64,000 nucleotides of DNA from NCBI GenBank assembly GCA_028622995.1, contig JAJQJQ010000014.1:4402001-4466000 (forward strand). Direction: 5' to 3'. Within the stretch, counting starts at the first letter, position 1; each line of letters begins with the position of its first letter. The translations under genes were made by a program, and so were the position numbers. This stretch comes from Panagrolaimus kolymaensis (lineage: Eukaryota; Nematoda; Chromadorea; Rhabditida; Panagrolaimidae). Below, piece after piece: positions 50,101 through 61,190 of the stretch. The notes beneath the pieces were generated by a model. The model was not told where the DNA came from and made no database searches. It saw nothing but the letters and a program-made list of their open reading frames with translations.

Positions 50101-52400
50101 ATATTTAAACCTTAAATTTGTACTCAATATCTTGGTCGTGCTTAATTCTACAAATTCGAAACTTCACAGAATCCTAAAAACTAATTATAAAAATGGTTTT
50201 CTGTGAAGAAAATCAAATAAAAGAAATTTTTGAATGCACTCTTTCGAGTTGCATATTTAAACCTTAAATTTGTACTCAATATCTTGGTCGTGCTTAATTC
50301 TACAAATTCGAAACTTCACAGAATCCTAAAAACTAAATAAAATAATTGCTTTCTGTGAAGAAAATCAAATAAAAGAAATTTTTGAATGCACTATTTCGAG
50401 TTGCATATTTAAACCTTAAATTAGTACTCAATATCTGCCTTGCTTTTGATTCAACAAATTCGAAACTTCACAGAATCCTAAAAACTAATTATAAAAATGG
50501 TTTTCTGTGAAGAAAATCAAATAAAAGAAATTTTTGAATGCACTATTTCGAGTTGCATATTTAAACCTTAAATTTGTACTCAATATCTTGGTCGTGCTTA
50601 ATTCTACAAATTCGAAACTTCACAGAATCCTAAAAACTAATTATAAAAATGGTTTTCTGTGAAGAAAATCAAATAAAAGAAATTTTTGAATGCACTCTTT
50701 CGAGTTGCATATTTAAACCTTAAATTTGTACTCAATATCTTGGTCGTGCTTAATTCTACAAATTCGAAACTTCACAGAATCCTAAAAACTAAATAAAATA
50801 ATTGCTTTCTGTGAAGAAAATCAAATAAAAGAAATTTTTGAATGCACTATTTCGAGTTGCATATTTAAACCTTAAATTTGTACTCAATATCTTGGTCGTG
50901 CTTAATTCTACAAATTCGAAACTTCACAGAATCCTAAAAACTAAATAAAATAATTGCTTTCTGTGAAGAAAATCAAATAAAAGAAATTTTTGAATGCACT
51001 ATTTCGAGTTGCATATTTAAACCTTAAATTAGTACTCAATATCTGCCTTGCTTTTGATTCAACAAATTCGAAACTTCACAGAATCCTAAAAACTAATTAT
51101 AAAAATGGTTTTCTGTGAAGAAAATCAAATAAAAGAAATTTTTGAATGCACTATTTCGAGTTGCATATTTAAACCTTAAATTTGTACTCAATATCTTGGT
51201 CGTGCTTAATTCTACAAATTCGAAACTTCACAGAATCCTAAAAACTAAATAAAATAATTGCTTTCTGTGAAGAAAATCAAATAAAAGAAATTTTTGAATG
51301 CACTATTTCGAGTTGCATATTTAAACCTTAAATTTGTACTCAATATCTTGGTCGTGCTTAATTCTACAAATTCGAAACTTCACAGAATCCTAAAAACTAA
51401 TTATAAAAATGGTTTTCTGTGAAGAAAATCAAATAAAAGAAATTTTTGAATGCACTATTTCGAGTTGCATATTTAAACCTTAAATTTGTACTCAATATCT
51501 TGGTCGTGTTTAATTCTACAAATTCGAAACTTCACAGAATCCTAAAAACTAAATAAAATAATTGCTTTCTGTGAAGAAAATCAAATAAAAGAAATTTTTG
51601 AATGCACTATTTCGAGTTGCATATTTAAACCTTAAATTTGTACTCAATATCTTGGTCGTGTTTAATTCTACAAATTCGAAACTTCACAGAATCCTAAAAA
51701 CTAAATAAAATAATTGCTTTCTGTGAAGAAAATCAAATAAAAGAAATTTTTGAATGCACTATTTCGAGTTGCATATTTAAACCTTAAATTTGTACTCAAT
51801 ATCTTGGTCGTGCTTAATTCTACAAATTCGAAACTTCACAGAATCCTAAAAACTAAATAAAATAATTGCTTTCTGTGAAGAAAATCAAATAAAAGAAATT
51901 TTTGAATGCACTATTTCGAGTTGCATATTTAAACCTTAAATTAGTACTCAATATCTGCCTTGCTTTTGATTCAACAAATTCGAAACTTCACAGAATCCTA
52001 AAAACTAATTATAAAAATGGTTTTCTGTGAAGAAAATCAAATAAAAGAAATTTTTGAATGCACTATTTCGAGTTGCATATTTAAACCTTAAATTTGTACT
52101 CAATATCTTGGTCGTGCTTAATTCTACAAATTCGAAACTTCACAGAATCCTAAAAACTAAATAAAATAATTGCTTTCTGTGAAGAAAATCAAATAAAAGA
52201 AATTTTTGAATGCACTATTTCGAGTTGCATATTTAAACCTTAAATTTGTACTCAATATCTTGGTCGTGTTTAATTCTACAAATTCGAAACTTCACAGAAT
52301 CCTAAAAACTAAATAAAATAATTGCTTTCTGTGAAGAAAATCAAATAAAAGAAATTTTTGAATGCACTATTTCGAGTTGCATATTTAAACCTTAAATTAG
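38101..52400 (+). repeat. Satellite C domain with TTAGTACT markers and a 1520-bp higher-order repeat
   Basis: Monomers ending TTAGTACT followed by a G-form block recur every few units, between L-form monomers with either loop. At about 44.5-46.0 kb and 46.0-47.6 kb the monomer order repeats with an offset of exactly 1520 bp (ten units): for example TTAGTACT plus GCCTTGCATTTG at 44951 and 46471, and TTAGTACT plus GCCTTGCTTTTG at 45711 and 47231. The match ends near 47.6 kb, where the loop type differs. Confidence 0.75.
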
Positions 52401-55400
52401 TACTCAATATCTGCCTTGCATTTGATTCAACAAATTCGAAACTTCACAGAATCCTAAAAACTAATTATAAAAATGGTTTTCTGTGAAGAAAATCAATCAA
52501 AAGAAATTTTTGAATGCACTTTTTCGAGTTGCATATTTTAACCTTAAATTAGTACTCAATATCTGCCTTGCATTTGATTCAACAAATTCGAAACTTCACA
52601 GAATCCTAAAAACTAATTATAAAAATGGTTTTCTGTGAAGAAAATCAAATAAAAGAAATTTTTGAATGCATTTTTTCGAGTTTCATATTTTAACCTTAAA
52701 TTAGTACTCAATATCTGCCTTGCTTTTGATTCAACAAATTCGAAACTTCACAGAATCCTAAAAACTAATTATAAAAATGGTTTTCTGTGAAGAAAATCAA
52801 ATAAAAGAAATTTTTGAATGCATTTTTTCGAGTTGCATATTTTAACCTTAAATTAGTACTCAATATCTGCCTTGCATTTGATTCAACAAATTCGAAACTT
52901 CACAGAATCCTAAAAACTAATTATAAAAATGGTTTTCTGTGAAGAAAATCAAATAAAAGAAATTTTTGAATGCACTTTTTCGAGTTGCATATTTTAACCT
53001 TAAATTAGTACTCAATATCTGCCTTGCATTTGATTCAACAAATTCGAAACTTCACAGAATCCTAAAAACTAATTATAAAAATGGTTTTCTGTGAAGAAAA
53101 TCAAATAAAAGAAATTTTTGAATGCATTTTTTCGAGTTGCATATTTTAACCTTAAATTAGTACTCAATATCTGCCTTGCTTTTGATTCAACAAATTCGAA
53201 ACTTCACAGAATCCTAAAAACTAATTATAAAAATGGTTTTCTGTGAAGAAAATCAAATAAAAGAAATTTTTGAATGCATTTTTTCGAGTTGCATATTTTA
53301 ACCTTAAATTAGTACTCAATATCTGCCTTGCATTTGATTCAACAAATTCGAAACTTCACAGAATCCTAAAAACTAATTATAAAAATGGTTTTCTGTGAAG
53401 AAAATCAAATAAAAGAAATTTTTGAATGCACTTTTTCGAGTTGCATATTTTAACCTTAAATTAGTACTCAATATCTGCCTTGCATTTGATTCAACAAATT
53501 CGAAACTTCACAGAATCCTAAAAACTAATTATAAAAATGGTTTTCTGTGAAGAAAATCAAATAAAAGAAATTTTTGAATGCATTCTTTCGAGTTGCATAT
53601 TTTAACCTTAAATTTGTACTCAATATCTGCCTTGCTTTTGATTCAACAAATTCGAAACTTCACAGAATCCTAAAAACTAATTATAAAAATGGTTTTCTGT
53701 GAAGAAAATCAAATAAAAGAAATTTTTGAATGCATTTTTTCGAGTTGCATATTTTAACCTTAAATTAGTACTCAATATCTGCCTTGCTTTTGATTCAACA
53801 AATTCGAAACTTCACAGAATCCTAAAAACTAATTATAAAAATGGTTTTCTGTGAAGAAAATCAAATAAAAGAAATTTTTGAATGCATTTTTTCGAGTTGC
53901 ATATTTTAACCTTAAATTAGTACTCAATATCTGCCTTGCATTTGATTCAACAAATTCGAAACTTCACAGAATCCTAAAAACTAATTATAAAAATGGTTTT
54001 CTGTGAAGAAAATCAAATAAAAGAAATTTTTGAATGCACTTTTTCGAGTTGCATATTTTAACCTTAAATTAGTACTCAATATCTGCCTTGCATTTGATTC
54101 AACAAATTCGAAACTTCACAGAATCCTAAAAACTAATTATAAAAATGGTTTTCTGTGAAGAAAATCAAATAAAAGAAATTTTTGAATGCATTTTTTCGAG
54201 TTGCATATTTTAACCTTAAATTAGTACTCAATATCTGCCTTGCTTTTGATTCAACAAATTCGAAACTTCACAGAATCCTAAAAACTAATTATAAAAATGG
54301 TTTTCTGTGAAGAAAATCAAATAAAAGAAATTTTTGAATGCATTTTTTCGAGTTGCATATTTTAACCTTAAATTAGTACTCAATATCTGCCTTGCATTTG
54401 ATTCAACAAATTCGAAACTTCACAGAATCCTAAAAACTAATTATAAAAATGGTTTTCTGTGAAGAAAATCAAATAAAAGAAATTTTTGAATGCACTTTTT
54501 CGAGTTGCATATTTTAACCTTAAATTAGTACTCAATATCTGCCTTGCATTTGATTCAACAAATTCGAAACTTCACAGAATCCTAAAAACTAATTATAAAA
54601 ATGGTTTTCTGTGAAGAAAATCAAATAAAAGAAATTTTTGAATGCATTTTTTCGAGTTGCATATTTTAACCTTAAATTAGTACTCAATATCTGCCTTGCT
54701 TTTGATTCAACAAATTCGAAACTTCACAGAATCCTAAAAACTAATTATAAAAATGGTTTTCTGTGAAGAAAATCAAATAAAAGAAATTTTTGAATGCATT
54801 CTTTCGAGTTGCATATTTTAACCTTAAATTTGTACTCAATATCTGCCTTGCTTTTGATTCAACAAATTCGAAACTTCACAGAATCCTAAAAACTAATTAT
54901 AAAAATGGTTTTCTGTGAAGAAAATCAAATAAAAGAAATTTTTGAATGCACTATTTCGAGTTGCATATTTAAACCTTAAATTTGTACTCAATATCTGCCT
55001 TGCATTTGATTCAACAAATTCGAAACTTCACAGAATCCTAAAAACTAATTATAAAAATGGTTTTCTGTGAAGAAAATCAAATAAAAGAAATTTTTGAATG
55101 CATTTTTTCGAGTTGCATATTTTAACCTTAAATTAGTACTCAATATCTGCCTTGCTTTTGATTCAACAAATTCGAAACTTCACAGAATCCTAAAAACTAA
55201 TTATAAAAATGGTTTTCTGTGAAGAAAATCAAATAAAAGAAATTTTTGAATGCATTCTTTCGAGTTGCATATTTTAACCTTAAATTTGTACTCAATATCT
55301 GCCTTGCATTTGATTCAACAAATTCGAAACTTCACAGAATCCTAAAAACTAATTATAAAAATGGTTTTCTGTGAAGAAAATCAAATAAAAGAAATTTTTG

Positions 55401-58400
55401 AATGCACTTTTTCGAGTTGCATATTTTAACCTTAAATTTGTACTCAATATCTTGGTCGTGTTTATTTCTACAAATTCGAAACTTCACAGAATCCTAAAAA
55501 CTAATTATAAAAATGGTTTTCTGTGAAGAAAATCAAATAAAAGAAATTTTTGAATGCACTCTTTCGAGTTGCATATTTTAACATTAAATTAGTACTCAAT
55601 ATCTGCCTTGCATTTGATTCAACAAATTCGAAACTTCACAGAATCCTAAAAACTAATTATAAAAATGGTTTTCTGTGAAGAAAATCAAATAAAAGAAATT
55701 TTTGAATGCATTTTTTCGAGTTGCATATTTTAACCTTAAATTAGTACTCAATATCTGCCTTGCATTTGATTCAACAAATTCGAAACTTCACAGAATCCTA
55801 AAAACTAATTATAAAAATGGTTTTCTGTGAAGAAAATCAAATAAAAGAAATTTTTGAATGCACTTTTTCGAGTTGCATATTTTAACCTTAAATTAGTACT
55901 CAATATCTGCCTTGCATTTGATTCAACAAATTCGAAACTTCACAGAATCCTAAAAACTAATTATAAAAATGGTTTTCTGTGAAGAAAATCAAATAAAAGA
56001 AATTTTTGAATGCATTTTTTCGAGTTGCATATTTTAACCTTAAATTAGTACTCAATATCTGCCTTGCTTTTGATTCAACAAATTCGAAACTTCACAGAAT
56101 CCTAAAAACTAATTATAAAAATGGTTTTCTGTGAAGAAAATCAAATAAAAGAAATTTTTGAATGCATTCTTTCGAGTTGCATATTTTAACCTTAAATTTG
56201 TACTCAATATCTGCCTTGCTTTTGATTCAACAAATTCGAAACTTCACAGAATCCTAAAAACTAATTATAAAAATGGTTTTCTGTGAAGAAAATCAAATAA
56301 AAGAAATTTTTGAATGCACTATTTCGAGTTGCATATTTAAACCTTAAATTTGTACTCAATATCTGCCTTGCATTTGATTCAACAAATTCGAAACTTCACA
56401 GAATCCTAAAAACTAATTATAAAAATGGTTTTCTGTGAAGAAAATCAAATAAAAGAAATTTTTGAATGCATTTTTTCGAGTTGCATATTTTAACCTTAAA
56501 TTAGTACTCAATATCTGCCTTGCTTTTGATTCAACAAATTCGAAACTTCACAGAATCCTAAAAACTAATTATAAAAATGGTTTTCTGTGAAGAAAATCAA
56601 ATAAAAGAAATTTTTGAATGCATTCTTTCGAGTTGCATATTTTAACCTTAAATTTGTACTCAATATCTGCCTTGCATTTGATTCAACAAATTCGAAACTT
56701 CACAGAATCCTAAAAACTAATTATAAAAATGGTTTTCTGTGAAGAAAATCAAATAAAAGAAATTTTTGAATGCACTTTTTCGAGTTGCATATTTTAACCT
56801 TAAATTTGTACTCAATATCTTGGTCGTGTTTATTTCTACAAATTCGAAACTTCACAGAATCCTAAAAACTAATTATAAAAATGGTTTTCTGTGAAGAAAA
56901 TCAAATAAAAGAAATTTTTGAATGCACTCTTTCGAGTTGCATATTTTAACATTAAATTAGTACTCAATATCTGCCTTGCATTTGATTCAACAAATTCGAA
57001 ACTTCACAGAATCCTAAAAACTAATTATAAATATGGTTTTCTGTGAAGAAAATCAAATAAAAGAAATTTTTGAATGCACTATTTCGAGTTGCATATTTAA
57101 ACCTTAAATTTGTACTCAATATCTGCCTTGCATTTGATTCAACAAATTCGAAACTTCACAGAATCCTAAAAACTAATTATAAAAATGGTTTTCTGTGAAG
57201 AAAATCAAATAAAAGAAATTTTTGAATGCATTTTTTCGAGTTGCATATTTTAACCTTAAATTAGTACTCAATATCTGCCTTGCTTTTGATTCAACAAATT
57301 CGAAACTTCACAGAATCCTAAAAACTAATTATAAAAATGGTTTTCTGTGAAGAAAATCAAATAAAAGAAATTTTTGAATGCATTCTTTCGAGTTGCATAT
57401 TTTAACCTTAAATTTGTACTCAATATCTGCCTTGCATTTGATTCAACAAATTCGAAACTTCACAGAATCCTAAAAACTAATTATAAAAATGGTTTTCTGT
57501 GAAGAAAATCAAATAAAAGAAATTTTTGAATGCACTTTTTCGAGTTGCATATTTTAACCTTAAATTTGTACTCAATATCTTGGTCGTGTTTATTTCTACA
57601 AATTCGAAACTTCACAGAATCCTAAAAACTAATTATAAAAATGGTTTTCTGTGAAGAAAATCAAATAAAAGAAATTTTTGAATGCACTCTTTCGAGTTGC
57701 ATATTTTAACATTAAATTAGTACTCAATATCTGCCTTGCATTTGATTCAACAAATTCGAAACTTCACAGAATCCTAAAAACTAATTATAAATATGGTTTT
57801 CTGTGAAGAAAATCAAATAAAAGAAATTTTTGAATGCACTTTTTCGAGTTGCATATTTTAACCTTAAATTTGTACTCAATATCTGCCTTGCTTTTGATTC
57901 AACAAATTCGAAACTTCACAGAATCCTAAAAACTAATTATAAAAATGGTTTTCTGTGAAGAAAATCAAATAAAAGAAATTTTTGAATGCATTCTTTCGAG
58001 TTGCATATTTTAACCTTAAATTTGAACTCAATATCTGCCTTGCATTTGATTCAACAAATTCGAAACTTCACAGAATCCTAAAAACTAATTATAAAAATGG
58101 TTTTCTGTGAAGAAAATCAAATAAAAGAAATTTTTGAATGCATTTTTTCGAGTTGCATATTTTAACCTTAAATTAGTACTCAATATCTGCCTTGCATTTG
58201 ATTCAACAAATTCGAAACTTCACAGAATCCTAAAAACTAATTATAAAAATGGTTTTCTGTGAAGAAAATCAAATAAAAGAAATTTTTGAATGCACTTTTT
58301 CGAGTTGCATATTTTAACCTTAAATTAGTACTCAATATCTGCCTTGCATTTGATTCAACAAATTCGAAACTTCACAGAATCCTAAAAACTAATTATAAAA

Positions 58401-61190
58401 ATGGTTTTCTGTGAAGAAAATCAAATAAAAGAAATTTTTGAATGCATTTTTTCGAGTTGCATATTTTAACCTTAAATTAGTACTCAATATCTGCCTTGCT
58501 TTTGATTCAACAAATTCGAAACTTCACAGAATCCTAAAAACTAATTATAAAAATGGTTTTCTGTGAAGAAAATCAAATAAAAGAAATTTTTGAATGCATT
58601 TTTTCGAGTTGCATATTTTAACCTTAAATTAGTACTCAATATCTGCCTTGCATTTGATTCAACAAATTCGAAACTTCACAGAATCCTAAAAACTAATTAT
58701 AAAAATGGTTTTCTGTGAAGAAAATCAAATAAAAGAAATTTTTGAATGCACTTTTTCGAGTTGCATATTTTAACCTTAAATTAGTACTCAATATCTGCCT
58801 TGCATTTGATTCAACAAATTCGAAACTTCACAGAATCCTAAAAACTAATTATAAAAATGGTTTTCTGTGAAGAAAATCAAATAAAAGAAATTTTTGAATG
58901 CATTTTTTCGAGTTGCATATTTTAACCTTAAATTAGTACTCAATATCTGCCTTGCTTTTGATTCAACAAATTCGAAACTTCACAGAATCCTAAAAACTAA
59001 TTATAAAAATGGTTTTCTGTGAAGAAAATCAAATAAAAGAAATTTTTGAATGCATTCTTTCGAGTTGCATATTTTAACCTTAAATTTGTACTCAATATCT
59101 GCCTTGCTTTTGATTCAACAAATTCGAAACTTCACAGAATCCTAAAAACTAATTATAAAAATGGTTTTCTGTGAAGAAAATCAAATAAAAGAAATTTTTG
59201 AATGCACTATTTCGAGTTGCATATTTAAACCTTAAATTTGTACTCAATATCTGCCTTGCATTTGATTCAACAAATTCGAAACTTCACAGAATCCTAAAAA
59301 CTAATTATAAAAATGGTTTTCTGTGAAGAAAATCAAATAAAAGAAATTTTTGAATGCACTTTTTCGAGTTGCATATTTTAACCTTAAATTTGTACTCAAT
59401 ATCTGCCTTGCTTTTGATTCAACAAATTCGAAACTTCACAGAATCCTAAAAACTAATTATAAAAATGGTTTTCTGTGAAGAAAATCAAATAAAAGAAATT
59501 TTTGAATGCACTTTTTCGAGTTGCATATTTTAACATTAAATTAGTACTCAATATCTGCCTTGCATTTGATTCAACAAATTCGAAACTTCACAGAATCCTA
59601 AAAACTAATTATAAAAATGGTTTTCTGTGAAGAAAATCAAATAAAAGAAATTTTTGAATGCATTCTTTCGAGTTGCATATTTTAACCTTAAATTTGTACT
59701 CAATATCTGCCTTGCTTTTGATTCAACAAATTCGAAACTTCACAGAATCCTAAAAACTAATTATAAAAATGGTTTTCTGTGAAGAAAATCAAATAAAAGA
59801 AATTTTTGAATGCATTCTTTCGAGTTGCATATTTTAACCTTAAATTTGAACTCAATATCTGCCTTGCATTTGATTCAACAAATTCGAAACTTCACAGAAT
59901 CCTAAAAACTAATTATAAAAATGGTTTTCTGTGAAGAAAATCAAATAAAAGAAATTTTTGAATGCACTCTTTCGAGTTGCATATTTTAACATTAAATTAG
60001 TACTCAATATCTGCCTTGCATTTGATTCAACAAATTCGAAACTTCACAGAATCCTAAAAACTAATTATAAATATGGTTTTCTGTGAAGAAAATCAAATAA
60101 AAGAAATTTTTGAATGCACTTTTTCGAGTTGCATATTTTAACCTTAAATTTGTACTCAATATCTGCCTTGCTTTTGATTCAACAAATTCGAAACTTCACA
60201 GAATCCTAAAAACTAATTATAAAAATGGTTTTCTGTGAAGAAAATCAAATAAAAGAAATTTTTGAATGCACTTTTTCGAGTTGCATATTTTAACATTAAA
60301 TTAGTACTCAATATCTGCCTTGCATTTGATTCAACAAATTCGAAACTTCACAGAATCCTAAAAACTAATTATAAAAATGGTTTTCTGTGAAGAAAATCAA
60401 ATAAAAGAAATTTTTGAATGCACTCTTTCGAGTTGCATATTTTAACATTAAATTAGTACTCAATATCTGCCTTGCATTTGATTCAACAAATTCGAAACTT
60501 CACAGAATCCTAAAAACTAATTATAAATATGGTTTTCTGTGAAGAAAATCAAATAAAAGAAATTTTTGAATGCACTTTTTCGAGTTGCATATTTTAACCT
60601 TAAATTTGTACTCAATATCTGCCTTGCTTTTGATTCAACAAATTCGAAACTTCACAGAATCCTAAAAACTAATTATAAAAATGGTTTTCTGTGAAGAAAA
60701 TCAAATAAAAGAAATTTTTGAATGCACTTTTTCGAGTTGCATATTTTAACATTAAATTAGTACTCAATATCTGCCTTGCATTTGATTCAACAAATTCGAA
60801 ACTTCACAGAATCCTAAAAACTAATTATAAAAATGGTTTTCTGTGAAGAAAATCAAATAAAAGAAATTTTTGAATGCATTCTTTCGAGTTGCATATTTTA
60901 ACCTTAAATTTGTACTCAATATCTGCCTTGCTTTTGATTCAACAAATTCGAAACTTCACAGAATCCTAAAAACTAATTATAAAAATGGTTTTCTGTGAAG
61001 AAAATCAAATAAAAGAAATTTTTGAATGCATTCTTTCGAGTTGCATATTTTAACCTTAAATTTGAACTCAATATCTGCCTTGCATTTGATTCAACAAATT
61101 CGAAACTTCACAGAATCCTAAAAACTAATTATAAAAATGGTTTTCTGTGAAGAAAATCAAATAAAAGAAATTTTTGAATGCACTCTTTCG
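52401..61190 (+). repeat. Satellite C domain of nearly pure G-form monomers, partly trimeric
   Basis: From about 52.4 kb almost all monomers begin TGCCTTGCATTTG (Ga) or TGCCTTGCTTTTG (G), and TTTTAACC with TTAGTACT is frequent. Entry blocks from 52411 run Ga-Ga-G three times over (452-456 bp spacing between G blocks at 52715, 53171 and 53627), and the order resumes from 53931. Single T-form monomers are embedded at 55451, 56819 and 57579. A TTTTAACATT variant and an ATAAATATGG variant mark the later part. Confidence 0.75.
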
